This document shows, one piece after another, positions 1 to 9,502 of a stretch of 64,000 bases of DNA. This DNA comes from Chondrus crispus (taxonomy: Eukaryota; Rhodophyta; Florideophyceae; Gigartinales; Gigartinaceae): positions 69,711 to 133,710 of the forward strand of contig NW_005179071.1 in assembly GCF_000350225.1 (NCBI RefSeq). The letters are read 5' to 3'. The translations under genes were made by a program, and so were the position numbers. Each line of letters begins with the position of its first letter. Position 1 is the stretch's first letter. The notes beneath the pieces were generated by a model. That model ran no database searches. It was not told the DNA's origin and saw only the letters and a program-made list of their open reading frames with translations.

Positions 1-950
1 GGCAGTGGAGAGTCGTATGGGCAGGGGCTACGTGTGCTCCTCTCCTCACCGACTGTGGCCGGCCAGACCTCCGTTGAGCACGGGGGAGGGACGGCTTGTC
101 GTCCGAGATGTCGGTGTACGCGACCGAAGCGGGCGCACGCAACCACCTCACGCCTGCTTCCCTTCCCGGTCAGGGGGCGGACGTGTGTACCTTCTCGCGG
201 GTCGTTGTACCCCCGAGCAGCGCCGTCCGCCTTTTCTTTGCTTATCGTATGGCGTGCAGTATTTGTGCACGCCGCGCACGTGCGGCTGTAATTTTTACCC
301 CTTACTTTTTTCGTTATTTTCGGGGTATGGTGGCGGCAGCGGTTTGATGATGACGCAATCAGTGTTGTGGCATGGCGCGCGCCTCTGGCGTCGCTCACGT
401 GTAACGTTCACCTCCCCTGCAATTTTCCTTATTGCGGGGTCTGTCTCGGCGGCGGGTTTATGGGGTATCTCGAGCCTGTGTGCGGATATCAATGTTCCCC
501 GGATCGCGTTGCTCGCGCTTGCTCGCTCTTACTTAGCTGCCCTGGCGCGCGTTCACCCGACGCAGCTCCACTCTCCTGCTCATCTGTCGGAGCGTTTTGC
601 GCGTTTTCTCGCGTACTACCCCTATTGATAGGGTCATGACCACGTCGTCCGTCGGGGAATCGGACCCGGATGCGGACTGAGGGCTTGATGTGAGCCCCAA
701 CCTTCTCGGTATTCCGAGACACAAGCGACGGGCATTCTGGTCGCTTACTCTGCCCACCGAGGGCTCTCGTGATTTCAGGCAGTTCGTACTGTCCTGTTCT
801 TATGTCTCGCGTCCTTGACGTCCGAGAAGTCAAGACGACTTGACTTGAACACGTCCCCGGCTGTGACCCTCCGATAGGGTCCGCCGACTTCCTTCACTTC
901 CCCTTTTAGTCTGTTCGTGCAGGCTGGGGTTAATCCGCGAAGGAGCGGTT
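1..950 (-). other. Non-coding 3' region of Gypsy-1
   Basis: This stretch lies downstream of the pol stop and polypurine run of Gypsy-1. It contains overlapping short frames on both strands, but none shows a recognisable domain. The first bases after the polypurine run share a short block (AACCGCTCC) with the same position in Gypsy-2 and then the two copies diverge. Gypsy-3 also has a long untranslated 3' region, so a long 3' tail may be a trait of these families. No RNA gene or promoter is visible. Confidence 0.4.
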
Positions 951-1073
951 GAGGGCCCCCCCTTAAGCGTGAACGTCCGCGTTCACGGTTTGGGTGAGGT
1001 CTCTGCCGGTACGTCTCCGGAGGCGTTGGGCGTAACGAGACACCAACTCCTCCGGGACATGAGTCCGCGCCGT

Positions 1074-1691
1074 TCAAGTGGGCGCGTCGTAATCCGCCCA
1101 CTTGATGAGGAACTCCGTAGTTCCGTCTTCCATAACTCGATGTCTCAGTAGCCGTTCGACGGCATACTGCGTTCCCGCGGTGACCTTATCGGCGAGGTTC
1201 TGCGCGGTCGTCGTACTTGCTCGTGGCGCGTCTATCGGAGGCGGCGCGTACACGCAGCGGTCGGCGGAAACTCGCTCGGTGACCCCATCACGATCGATCG
1301 TGATGGTTCGGCGGTCATTGGCCAGCACGCGGTAGGGTCCGACCGCGGGCGAGGCGAGCTTGTTCGATGTCTGAGCCCCATCGGTGGGGTTGAGATAAAG
1401 GTATTCTCCGGGACGGAGCCGGGAATTAATACGTCGTATGCGTTTATCGAAGTCGCGCTTGTAGCGAGCCTGCGTCCGACGCAGGCTCCCGTAGGCCTTC
1501 TGGATAGTTGAATCCAAGGTCTTGAGGCACTCGGCACATTGGTTCCCCCTATCGGAAGGGGGCGCGTCGCCGTCCGCCCGTCGGAGAAAGAACTCCGGCA
1601 ATGGTCTGCTGAGCACGAGCTCAACCGGCGTGGTGCGTGTGGTGCGATGTACGTGGGAGTTGTACGCATACATAAGCGGCCTCACGTACAC
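1074..1691 (-). pseudogene. Gypsy-1 integrase C-terminus and chromodomain
   Basis: This frame continues the integrase of the upstream ORF in the same phase after an in-frame TGA at 1693-1695. It carries the integrase C-terminal SH3-like region (RPGEYLYLNP) and then a chromodomain start (YAVERLLRHRV, FLIKWADYDAP). Chromodomains in this position bind histone marks and steer insertion. The frame stops at a TGA where Gypsy-2 has TGG (Trp) within the chromodomain, and the rest of the domain (THVPEELVSRYAQR) follows in the same frame. The nonsense change is private to this copy, whereas the TGA at 1693-1695 is shared with Gypsy-2. Confidence 0.85.
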
Positions 1692-1694
1692 ATC

Positions 1695-3503
1695 TCAGTC
1701 GTCCTGGTGTTCACCCATGTAGTTCCGCAGCATCGAGGCGATTGTTCGGTTATAACGCTCGACTTGCCCGTTCGTCTGGCGATGGTACGCCGAAGTGTAC
1801 AAATTCGTTATCGCCAGAACGCGGCACGTGCTGTGGAAGAACTTGGCATTAAACTGAGGGCCGTTGTCCGAAAGCAACGTGCGAGGGACGCCATACTTGA
1901 ACACCCACGAGTCGCAGAACGCGACTGCGACCGTGTACGCTGTTATCGTGCGGAGCGCAAAGACTTGCGTCAGCTTACTGAAGCGGTCCGTAATCACGAG
2001 CAGGAACCGTTTTCCTGTCTTCGTCTTGGGGAGTGGCCCCAAGATGTCGATCGCGAGGCTCTCGAGGGGCCTCGTAGCTGGAAACAATCTCAATCGGTTG
2101 AGATGTTTCCTCAGCTTCACCCGGTTCATCGCGCAGGTTTGACACCCTCGCACCGTGGCTGCGACGTCTGCAGCCAGGTGGGGCCAGTAGTACTCGCGTC
2201 GAAGTGCGTAATACATACGGTTCTGGCCCGGGTGCCCCGCGATGGCCGGGTTGTGGCACAGGCGAAGGAGCCTGGCGCGAAGCGTCCGAGGTACCACGAC
2301 CTGAACGATATCAGGGTCGAAGGGGTGTCTCCGCTTGAGCACCCCTTGGTGGTCCTCGAAGAACGCGGAGTCCCGGGACTCTGACTGTCGTGCCAAAACG
2401 GTTTGGCAGAAGTCATCCACGCGTTGCTCCTCGGCTATCTTCTCTATCGTAAGAGGGGCCGGAAGGTCGTCCTGCGGTGGGGCGACCGGGGAGTCGAGCG
2501 CGCCAGCCTCGGGGTCTTCGGCGCGCTGGATGTCGGTGGCGTCGAACTCGTCGTTCTTCTCCCAAAACGAATTGGGTCCTTGGAGAGCGGGGGCTTCGTC
2601 GTCACCTCGCGGTTCGTCGCGCGTCCGTGCGCGCGACCTTGTTCGAGCTTCGGCTTGATTCCGTGTCGTTACGAAGACATGGACGGCCTGATGATCACAG
2701 CTCGCGGTACAAGCGTGGTCCGCGAGCTCGTTCGATACGTCTCGAACTGTCGTGCCCCCGTCGAAAGTGGGGATGTCTTCATCCACCTCGACGGTGGAGC
2801 GAAGGTCATCGGCGACCTTCGGCGACACGAGTCGTGACAGGGCATCGGGCACCTGATGAACGCGTCCGGGGCGGTACTGAATGGTGAAATCGTATTCAGC
2901 CAGACGTAGCCGCCACCGGGTGAGTCTTCCAGAACTCTCGGTGAGGGACATGAGCCATCGAAGGGCGTCATGGTCCGTCCGTACGGTGAACTTCGTGCCT
3001 TCTACGTACGGCCGTAGTGTGCGGACGGCCCACACCACGGCGAAGCACTCGCGTTCGGTAGCGCTGTAGTTGCGCTCACTATCGGACAGTGAGTACGACC
3101 AATACCCCACCGGGCGCCAGTCGTTCGGTTCTTCGTGCCCCTGAGGTAAGGTGCAGCCGAGTTGATACGCACTCGCGTCGGTGTCTATCATGTACGGACG
3201 ACCGTGTCGGGGCAACGCGAGGATCGGCGGAGCGATCAAGCACTTCTTAAGGTTCTCGAACGCCTGAAGTTGCAGCTCCATGGGGTTATAGAAATCGGGA
3301 TCCGAATCCTTGCGCGTCATGTCGGTCAAAGGACGCGCAATCTTAGCGAACCCCTTAACGAATCGGCGGTATACGTTACACGCCCCGAGGAACGAGCGCA
3401 CTTGCGTCAACGTCCTCGGGAACGTGAACGTTTTGAAAGCGTCGGCCGCCGTATCGGCCACGCTCAACTTGCCTGGGGAGATGACGTGCCCCAGGTAGTG
3501 CAC
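1695..3503 (-). CDS. Gypsy-1 pol: RNase H and integrase
   Basis: This is a 602-residue open frame in the same phase as the reverse transcriptase ORF, separated from it by one TGA. It starts with the RT thumb (YLGHVISPGK). RNase H follows, with the first Asp in DTDASAYQLG (about residue 108), YSATERE near 147 and TDHDALRWL near 177. The integrase zinc-binding HHCC motif is seen as HNPAIAGHPGQN...GCQTCAMN, and the DDE core as AIDILGPLP, LLSDNGPQF and NGQVERYN. All canonical catalytic residues appear present. The frame ends at QDD-TGA, where most Gypsy integrases have a Trp. The product would degrade the RNA strand and integrate the cDNA. Confidence 0.92.
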   Translation of the reverse strand: MHYLGHVISPGKLSVADTAADAFKTFTFPRTLTQVRSFLGACNVYRRFVKGFAKIARPLTDMTRKDSDPDFYNPMELQLQAFENLKKCLIAPPILALPRHGRPYMIDTDASAYQLGCTLPQGHEEPNDWRPVGYWSYSLSDSERNYSATERECFAVVWAVRTLRPYVEGTKFTVRTDHDALRWLMSLTESSGRLTRWRLRLAEYDFTIQYRPGRVHQVPDALSRLVSPKVADDLRSTVEVDEDIPTFDGGTTVRDVSNELADHACTASCDHQAVHVFVTTRNQAEARTRSRARTRDEPRGDDEAPALQGPNSFWEKNDEFDATDIQRAEDPEAGALDSPVAPPQDDLPAPLTIEKIAEEQRVDDFCQTVLARQSESRDSAFFEDHQGVLKRRHPFDPDIVQVVVPRTLRARLLRLCHNPAIAGHPGQNRMYYALRREYYWPHLAADVAATVRGCQTCAMNRVKLRKHLNRLRLFPATRPLESLAIDILGPLPKTKTGKRFLLVITDRFSKLTQVFALRTITAYTVAVAFCDSWVFKYGVPRTLLSDNGPQFNAKFFHSTCRVLAITNLYTSAYHRQTNGQVERYNRTIASMLRNYMGEHQDD

Positions 3504-3509
3504 CTTCGG

Positions 3510-4250
3510 TCACAAGAAGCTGCACTTCTTGAGTTTAAAGGAGATACCGGAACTCCGCAGTAAGCTCAAGACGGTATCGAGATGCCTCGCGTGTTCTCCG
3601 TGGGTACGGGAGAACACGATCACGTCGTCGAGATAGACGAGGCATATTTGCCAGCAGACTCCGAAGAGAATTATGTCGAGCGCCCGTTGGAAGGTGACCG
3701 GTGCCCCTTTGAGTCCAAACGGCATGCGCAAGTGGCGAAACGTGCCCATGTGCGTCGTAAACGTGGTATTATCCCGGTCTTCTGGAGCGACCGGGATCTG
3801 CCAATAACCGTAATTGCAGTCCAACGTGGTGAAGACGGCTGCATCTCCTAACGAGTCGATGCAGTCGTCCATCGGTGGCAGCGGATACGAATCCGCTGCG
3901 GTCTTCGCGTTGAGACGCCGGTAGTCCACGCAGAACCGAAGAGAGCCGTCTTTCTTCGGTACGAGCACCACGGGGGACGCCCACTCGGTGCTCGCGGGTT
4001 CGATAACCCCTGCGTTCAACATCTTGTAGCCCTCCTTCGCGACCATTTCGCGCATGGCCGGGCCCTTCCGATAGGGCATGGAACGAATCGGTTTCGTTCC
4101 CGGTTCGAGGGGAATGCGGTGCTCCGTGGCTTGGATCGTTCCAAGCGCACCGCTCCACAGACTCGAGTGCTTACGGAGCATCTCGAGTACGTGGCCACGG
4201 AGCTTGTCATCGTCGATGTATGACAGGTCGATCTCTTTTTCCCAATCCAT
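3510..4250 (-). CDS. Gypsy-1 pol: reverse transcriptase
   Basis: This 246-residue frame contains the RT palm and fingers. Visible motifs are VLVPKKDGSLRFCVDYRRLN (about residues 96-114), LDCNYGYWQI (143-152), RMPFGLKGAP (175-184) and the catalytic YLDD (206-209) with VIVFS after it. It ends at a TGA inside the conserved KCSFL..KVHYLGH block. The identical TGA is found in Gypsy-2, so it predates the separation of the two copies. The frame is -1 relative to the preceding protease ORF and overlaps it by 235 nt, an arrangement repeated exactly in Gypsy-2. An ATG (MDWEKEIDLS) opens it, but translation by frameshifting is also possible. Confidence 0.92.
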   Translation of the reverse strand: MDWEKEIDLSYIDDDKLRGHVLEMLRKHSSLWSGALGTIQATEHRIPLEPGTKPIRSMPYRKGPAMREMVAKEGYKMLNAGVIEPASTEWASPVVLVPKKDGSLRFCVDYRRLNAKTAADSYPLPPMDDCIDSLGDAAVFTTLDCNYGYWQIPVAPEDRDNTTFTTHMGTFRHLRMPFGLKGAPVTFQRALDIILFGVCWQICLVYLDDVIVFSRTHGEHARHLDTVLSLLRSSGISFKLKKCSFL

Positions 4251-5541
4251 CGGTGGATTTTCGGTATCCTTTTGCTGGTGGAGTACAGTACTCCTCGCCG
4301 TCTCTTGGCGTAAAGGTGACCGTTTGTCCGGGTCGACCCCCTGCCCGCGGCGGTGGTCTTATCGTCGGAGTTGGATCGGCCAACTCCTACCCTACCGACT
4401 TGATCGGTCAAGTCGGTCAGGTGTAGCGCGTGCGCGATCTTCTCGGCGACCTTACGTTCGGGAGTGAGGATCGCGAGGGGGTTGCCCTTCGCGGACCCCA
4501 CGACGATGTGCTTCGGAAGCCTCTTTTCTCGTCGTGAGAAATTCGCGACGATGACGTCGAAGGTCTGATTCGGTAGGACCTCCGCGACGCCATTCGTCAG
4601 CCTCACTCCATGTGGTTGTTGGAATGAGGGCTTGGGTTCCAGGAACACGAGGTCCCTCCTCGCGGTTGTCACACGCACGCGGGCTTGTGACATCGCGGGG
4701 ATGGTAACCCAGCGGGCGATTCGGATCGCTTGCAGGGCCTCCTCGCGTATGTCTGGCCGACCCGTGTGTCGCCCGTGTCGCCTGGTAGGGGGAGTCGACT
4801 CCCCCTTTCCGTCGACGATGGCGACGCAACCGCTTTGGCGTAGTTCCATTCGTTGGGCTTCGATGTCAATACATCGCACGTGCTTATCGATGAAGGCCGT
4901 GCCGAGGAGGACCGGCACGGCGAGCTGTTCCGCAACTACGAACGGAATTCGGAACACTGTGTTCCTCAACCGCACTGTCAGGCCGACGACGGCCGAAAGC
5001 TTGACGAGGTTGCTATTCGCGCCTGCCAATCGTGGCAGAGGTGCATCGTGCACGACGTTACGCGTCCAATCGGGGGAAGGTCGGCCTTCCTCACCAGATT
5101 ATACCCCGAGCACGTATCAACGGCGATCGTGCGGGGTTTAAACGCATTTCTCTCTGTGGCTATCGAGCCGGGGACGTTGTAAATCTTCGACGTCATAAGG
5201 CAAATGACGCCGTCGACAACCTTCGGGGCGATCTTATCGGTGAGGTTGTTCCGCCGGGGCCTTCGGTTTTGGTGCTGGCCCCGCTTGCGTTTCCTTCTCC
5301 CCCTTCCTTGGGGCGTCCGCGGATCAGTGACGCCCCTCGGATTGTTCGAGTCCGTACGACACGGACGCTTCTTCGGCGGCCTTGGGCTCGCGGGAGTCAG
5401 GGGGTCGACCGAATCTTTTCGGTCGTCGTTGCCCCCGGCGCCATCGTTACGCCTCACCGGGACGTCAGCTGTCCCGGTGTCTTGTTCTCCTAACGTCGGG
5501 CCTTCGGAGGCCTCGACATGCGCTCCCTCCTGTATCGGCAT
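4016..5541 (-). pseudogene. Gypsy-1 protease region (two overlapping frames)
   Basis: Two frames cover this region: 5541-4978 and 5053-4016. The first begins with an ATG (MPIQEGAHVE) that is also conserved in Gypsy-2 (13862), has a basic, Pro-rich N-terminus, and contains IAVDTCSGYNLV, which I read as an aspartic protease active-site region with DTCS in place of the usual DTG/DSG. The second holds the rest of a retropepsin fold (FRIPFVVAEQLAVPVLLGTAFID). In Gypsy-2 both parts lie in one frame (26444-27625), so a one-base indel has broken this copy between them. The C-terminal 235 nt overlap the RT ORF in another phase. Confidence 0.7.
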
Positions 5542-5681
5542 TACAGGAGCTCCCTTGCTCGCCTCTGGTAGCGGGGGATGTATTATCGGACAATACCCCG
5601 CGTGTCCTTGGCGAGCACGCGGAGTCGGGTCTAGTTCGTGGGGAAAAGACGGCTCACGCCACCGCGTGTACGTAACCGTCT

Positions 5682-5990
5682 TTACCCTTTTTTCGAACTA
5701 CCCGTGCTATCGGAGCTAACCTCCTGGCTATCGACGGCCAGGTCTTCTTCGGGTAGCCGGCTGCGTTGGTCGGGACGATTCCCCCACTGCGGCTCGGCGG
5801 CCTTGGTGAAGTACTCGGGTACTTCCGAGCCTTGACCTGCGGCGTTCGGTCGTCGCAGAATATGGGGGACGAAGCGAGTCGGTTCTCCTTCGTGACCCGC
5901 CATGGGTAGAGGGTACGGATCCTCTACGCAGTCTTGCAGGTACATTATCGCATTTTGTACCTGTTGGGGTAACCGAGAACGGTCTCGGTC
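5682..5990 (-). CDS. Frame overlapping the gag end, -1 phase
   Basis: A -1 frame overlaps the last part of gag and runs about 260 nt beyond its stop, ending in SSKKG. Gypsy-2 keeps the same peptide and the same end at 13487-13720 with mostly conservative changes, which suggests it is translated. It holds no domain I recognise. It is in the same phase as the RT frame, but stops separate the two. Possible roles are a gag C-terminal extension reached by frameshifting or a linker to the protease. Confidence 0.4.
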   Translation of the reverse strand, partial: DRDRSRLPQQVQNAIMYLQDCVEDPYPLPMAGHEGEPTRFVPHILRRPNAAGQGSEVPEYFTKAAEPQWGNRPDQRSRLPEEDLAVDSQEVSSDSTGSSKKG

Positions 5991-8251
5991 CCCTCTTTCT
6001 CCTTGTCGGGGGTACCTTGTGTCGGCCTGTCGGTAGGCGGGTCGATCCCGACGATCGACTTCGTTAGAACGGTACCTGCCTCCACGGGGGGCGAAGCGTG
6101 CGCCCCCACCCGATTGGTTCGGGAAACCTTGACGCGAGGGACGGCCCTCGCCCGCCGCTTGCCGGAGGAGATTACGCGCACCGGGCGCGTCTCCATCTGG
6201 TAGCGGTAGTTCCTGTACGCCGTGAACATTCGTTGTTCCGGCGACAGGAACGGGCACGCGTACATGGCATGCCCGTACGTACGGCATAGCCAGCACACGT
6301 ATGCGCTGCCGTCCGTTGAGGCGAAGGTCGCCGCGTGCCGCGCCTCCTCGTCGGTGAGGAGGGGCACGCGAGGCGCTTCGCCTCCTGCATCTCGGCTCGA
6401 TATATCGAGCTCTGCGACCCGGGGGTCCGCACCCCTTGCCACTCTTGGTGTGGCCGCGAAGGCGGTCGCGTAACTCGATGTCGTTCCGGTCGACATCGGT
6501 GAGAGGGTTCGTGCCCCCACGGGCCCTGCCTCTTGCGTAATGAGGACAGGGTCGGCCTGCCACTCATCCTCCCCGATATGGAGGGTCGAGGCGGGCGAAC
6601 TTGTCGCGGCGGACTTCGTAGTCCTGCCAGCCTTCCCTGCCGGTTTCGAATCCGGCAGAGGTAAACCGCGCCGAGCGCGGTACGTTGTACCTTCCGCCGT
6701 GGCGATACGGTGGATGATCGGAAGATCGGTCTTCTGACTGCCTGGCAGCCTTTGCACAGTTTCGGATACTGCGGCACGGGTTGCCGGTGCAAGTCCCCGC
6801 ACGAAGTAGTGCGCGAGGGACTGTTCGGAGAAGACTGCCGTGCATCGGAACGCGGCAGTCTCGAGTTGGTCAGCAAACGTGCTTTCCGTCTCATGCAATT
6901 GCTGTCGCGCCGTAGCGACAGCGTCGTACGCTTCACCTAACACGTCGTCCGTGAGGTAGCGTTTTAAGAATTGATTCACGAGCCCCAGCCAGCTCACGTC
7001 GTTGTGGAGCTGGCCGGCGCGGAGGCCACGCATCGTATAACTCGTATACAGGCGCTCCGCATCGCGCTCGAGGAAGTGAGCAAGGACTCGTACCGCAACA
7101 CCTTCGGTCAGGTGTTCGGAGTTGAAGGTGATTCGGATATCCTTCAAAAACGGCAGCAGCTGGATCGGGTCGGTACCGTCAAAGCTGCGCATCGTGGGAC
7201 CGATCCCACGACAGCGTTGGACGTACTTCGCGATCCTTCCCGCGTCACCCGAGGTAACGAGCCTCGAGGTGTTATCCAAGCGGTACATACGATAGTCAGC
7301 AACGGCGCTGAACTCTTGGATCATCGTATGTACCGGCTCGAGCCCGGGTTCAGCGAGACCCAGCGTGCCAAAGGGGGTAACCGGTAGCGTACGGACGACT
7401 ACCGGACCTGGATGCTGGGCGTAACTCGCCGGCGGGTAGCCGCCCCAGCGGGGATCGACGGAGAGCATCGGTTCTCCGGATCTGCGGGCGGCTCCTCCAT
7501 GGCCCTGTTCGTCCGCGTACGATACGCGGTCCCCTTGCCGCCTACTTCCGACGATAGGCAGCAAGGCTTGGGTCTCAGACGCGAAGTTTGTGTCTATCGG
7601 AGGACGGCTTCCTTCTGCCGTCCGACTGGTAGCGGCACCAGTCGGACGCCAACCTTCGGGGGCGGCGGCGCTCGGAGGTACGGTACCACCGGGCCCTCTC
7701 GAGATGGCACCGGGTAGCCTTTCGGCCATAGTACGTTCCATGTCACGGGCACGCCGACCAGTGGCGTCGAGCTCAGCGGAGAGGTGCGCGAACGCACCCA
7801 ACTGCTCTGCCGACGGAGAGGTTCGGTCCTCGGGTCGTATCACCGAGGTCGGCCGCTCAGAGCGACCTTGCCCGGACGGTCCGGGCGAGGCGAAACGGGA
7901 GTTTTCTACGAGCACGATCCGCGAGTGTAACTCGTCGATCAGTGCTTGGAGATCCTCTAAGGACTGCGTCACTCTATCGAACCTCCCTTCACGCAGGGAG
8001 CGGAGTTCAGCCATACATCGAGTGTATACATGGTCCGATACATCGATCCGAAGGGAAGTACGGACTTCCTCGATGTATTCGGCTATGCGTTCGAACATCG
8101 CTGCCGCTCTTTCCTCGGAGGATCCGAGCGACGGTTCGCGGTCACGAGGACCTGCGTCGCCGTCACCCGACGGGGCGGATGGGGACTGCACAGCGGCCGG
8201 ACTCAGATCCGCCGCTTCGGAGCGGATCGAGGGCTCAAACTCTTGGCTCAT
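5945..8251 (-). CDS. Gypsy-1 gag polyprotein
   Basis: This 768-residue open frame starts at the first ATG after the LTR and primer site, 80 bp downstream of the LTR edge. The N-terminal half is acidic with a predicted helical, coiled-coil-like stretch (MFERIAEYIEEVRT and following). The central part (about residues 330-520) resembles the retrotransposon gag capsid fold (RSFDGTDPIQLLPFLKDI...LAHFLERDAERLY). A CCHC knuckle is visible at about 653-666 (CWLCRTYGHAMYAC). A second frame (6563-5682) overlaps the end of gag in the -1 phase and continues past it, and its C-terminus is preserved in Gypsy-2, so a -1 frameshift may extend gag. The first 137 codons are duplicated at 12290-12723. Confidence 0.88.
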   Translation of the reverse strand: MSQEFEPSIRSEAADLSPAAVQSPSAPSGDGDAGPRDREPSLGSSEERAAAMFERIAEYIEEVRTSLRIDVSDHVYTRCMAELRSLREGRFDRVTQSLEDLQALIDELHSRIVLVENSRFASPGPSGQGRSERPTSVIRPEDRTSPSAEQLGAFAHLSAELDATGRRARDMERTMAERLPGAISRGPGGTVPPSAAAPEGWRPTGAATSRTAEGSRPPIDTNFASETQALLPIVGSRRQGDRVSYADEQGHGGAARRSGEPMLSVDPRWGGYPPASYAQHPGPVVVRTLPVTPFGTLGLAEPGLEPVHTMIQEFSAVADYRMYRLDNTSRLVTSGDAGRIAKYVQRCRGIGPTMRSFDGTDPIQLLPFLKDIRITFNSEHLTEGVAVRVLAHFLERDAERLYTSYTMRGLRAGQLHNDVSWLGLVNQFLKRYLTDDVLGEAYDAVATARQQLHETESTFADQLETAAFRCTAVFSEQSLAHYFVRGLAPATRAAVSETVQRLPGSQKTDLPIIHRIATAEGTTYRARRGLPLPDSKPAGKAGRTTKSAATSSPASTLHIGEDEWQADPVLITQEAGPVGARTLSPMSTGTTSSYATAFAATPRVARGADPRVAELDISSRDAGGEAPRVPLLTDEEARHAATFASTDGSAYVCWLCRTYGHAMYACPFLSPEQRMFTAYRNYRYQMETRPVRVISSGKRRARAVPRVKVSRTNRVGAHASPPVEAGTVLTKSIVGIDPPTDRPTQGTPDKEKEGTETVLGYPNRYKMR

Positions 8252-8316
8252 CTCGAGGCGATCGATTCGCGGAGGGAAGCGGAAGTCTTCTCGGAGATCG
8301 GACTCCAGGGTCTTCT

Positions 8317-8330
8317 AGGTCGGGAGACCA
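8317..8330 (-). other. Gypsy-1 primer binding site
   Basis: Reading the minus strand, one base after the LTR end the sequence is TGGTCTCCCGACC. It starts with TGG, as expected for pairing with a tRNA CCA 3' end. The GypB element has TGGTCTCCCGA at the same place next to its LTR (9498), so both families seem to use the same tRNA. I cannot name the tRNA from the sequence alone. Confidence 0.65.
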
Positions 8331-8331
8331 C

Positions 8332-8987
8332 TGTAGCATAAACACCCCCAGCGATAGGGGTGTATGCACAGTTCGACCGAGACCCTTGTCGATCGGGAAG
8401 ACGGGGGTGAAGTGGGACACCAGCTAACGGCACGGGGCAGCGGGCCCGAGTAGCGTGGTAGAGCGGGGACGGGGAGGACGCCGGTACACGCCAGCGGTTC
8501 GACTCTTCGACGCCCCGGTGCGGTACTGGGTAACGATCCAGTACCGACGGGCGGAGGCGGAGCCCGCTCGTGGGCGTACTGCGCGTGTCCTAAACCCGCG
8601 CTCGGTGCCGCTTCTAAGGTAATTAGCGAGCGTTACCTTAGAATAAGCGGGAAGTCGGACCTTGACGGTCGGTCGGTGACAAGTCCGTCCTTGTCCTCCT
8701 CCACCCCGCCGGTCCGCTCCATATTTAATGTATATAATAACCTATCATAGTAGTACAGTACCGATGTACTGTAGTGGTCGGTCGACCCTGTAATACTGTC
8801 AGCCATCGGGGCTGACAGTACACGTGTGTGCGCGCTCTTTGGTTCCGCGCGTACACGTGTACACGTGCGCCTCTTGTACTCGGGGGTACACGTGGTAGTA
8901 CTGTAGGGCATCGAGCCCTACAGTAAACGATCCGATTCTGAGTTGATCTAATCTAAAATAAAGCCCCCAGGGGGGGATTATACTACA
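8332..8987 (-). repeat. Gypsy-1 5' LTR (656 bp)
   Basis: The LTR reads TGTAGTATAATCCCC... to ...TTTATGCTACA on the minus strand, with TG..CA ends. It is alignable along its whole length to 12804-13486 and, in the opposite orientation, to 32924-33647. It contains several short palindromes (such as ACTGTAGT/ACTACAGT blocks) and many CACGTG-like runs between 8810 and 8900. The right flank (ACTAGGACC) is gag sequence of another element. Confidence 0.88.
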
Positions 8988-9357
8988 ACTAGGACCTCCG
9001 GCTTCGCGCCTTCGGTTACCTCCCCTCGTTCCTTCTCGACGAGATACACGCGAGCTGTTAGCTCTCCCAACACGATGTGGAACTCGGCTGCTTGCAACTC
9101 CAGTTGCTTTCGCACTAGGGCCAATTTATCCTCGAAAACTTTCTCATTCTCTCGGCGAATTTCGCTGCCCCTCTTCTCGAACTTCTCGTCGAGGTCAGTC
9201 TTGTCGGCCGCAATCCCCGTAGGGGTTCTTGATCTCCGGGATCCGTGGCCGTATTGGCCTGGCTCCGGGTGCGAGGACCCCACGGGATTCTCGACGCCTG
9301 TGCCGACCCGCTTCTACTTGCCCCGGGACCGACGTTCCCAGGTGCGCTTGTTGACAT
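8988..9357 (-). pseudogene. GypB gag N-terminus, cut off by Gypsy-1
   Basis: An ATG at 9357 (MSTSAPGNVGPG) begins a gag-like frame that lies correctly behind the primer site and LTR A. After about 30 codons the phase changes and the other frame gives a clear coiled-coil (KTDLDEKFEKRG, ENEKVFEDKLALVRKQLELQ) followed by LTARVYLVEKER, which resembles the end of the coiled region in Gypsy-1 gag (DELHSRIVLVENSR). The frame is interrupted at 8988 by the Gypsy-1 LTR. I infer a related Gypsy family, called GypB here, whose remaining internal sequence is not in the window. Confidence 0.55.
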
Positions 9358-9482
9358 CGTTCGGCGTAGCGAATGAACCTTAAAAAAGATACGAACAAAA
9401 AATAAAAAAGAGACTCCGTACCCAGACCAACTTCCTTGTCGTAGACAAAATTCTTGATCAGGTCTCCTATACACAAAAAGGT

Positions 9483-9498
9483 CTATCTCGGGAGACCA
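9483..9498 (-). other. GypB primer binding site
   Basis: On the minus strand, four bases after the end of LTR A, the sequence TGGTCTCCCGAGATAG matches the start of the Gypsy-1 site (TGGTCTCCCGA). Its position fixes LTR A as a 5' LTR for the leftward gag fragment. Confidence 0.6.
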
Positions 9499-9502
9499 CT
9501 TT

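Larger units (their letters stand above)
1..8987 (-). mobile_element. Gypsy-1: chromodomain Ty3/Gypsy LTR retrotransposon, left end outside window
   Basis: The element reads leftwards. In order it shows a 5' LTR (8332-8987), a primer binding site, gag, a protease ORF, reverse transcriptase, RNase H, integrase and a C-terminal chromodomain, which is the Ty3/Gypsy chromovirus order. The polypurine run just after the pol stop (about 950-966) marks the end of coding sequence. No second LTR was found in bases 1-950, so the 3' LTR must lie outside the window. Coding capacity is broken by a few stops and frame changes, so this copy is probably dead. Its right LTR abuts gag-like sequence of another family at 8988, so it appears to have inserted into that element. 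Gypsy-2 (13487 to about 30700) is a close sister copy on the other strand. Confidence 0.9.

Noticed and set aside
1539-2384. 281-residue plus-strand frame
   Set aside because: It is the reverse shadow of the Gypsy-1 integrase; the mirrored frame also appears opposite Gypsy-2 (29257-30162).
7590-8318. 242-residue plus-strand frame and its copy at 12192-12899
   Set aside because: Antisense shadow of gag and leader; conservation follows from the duplicated DNA.
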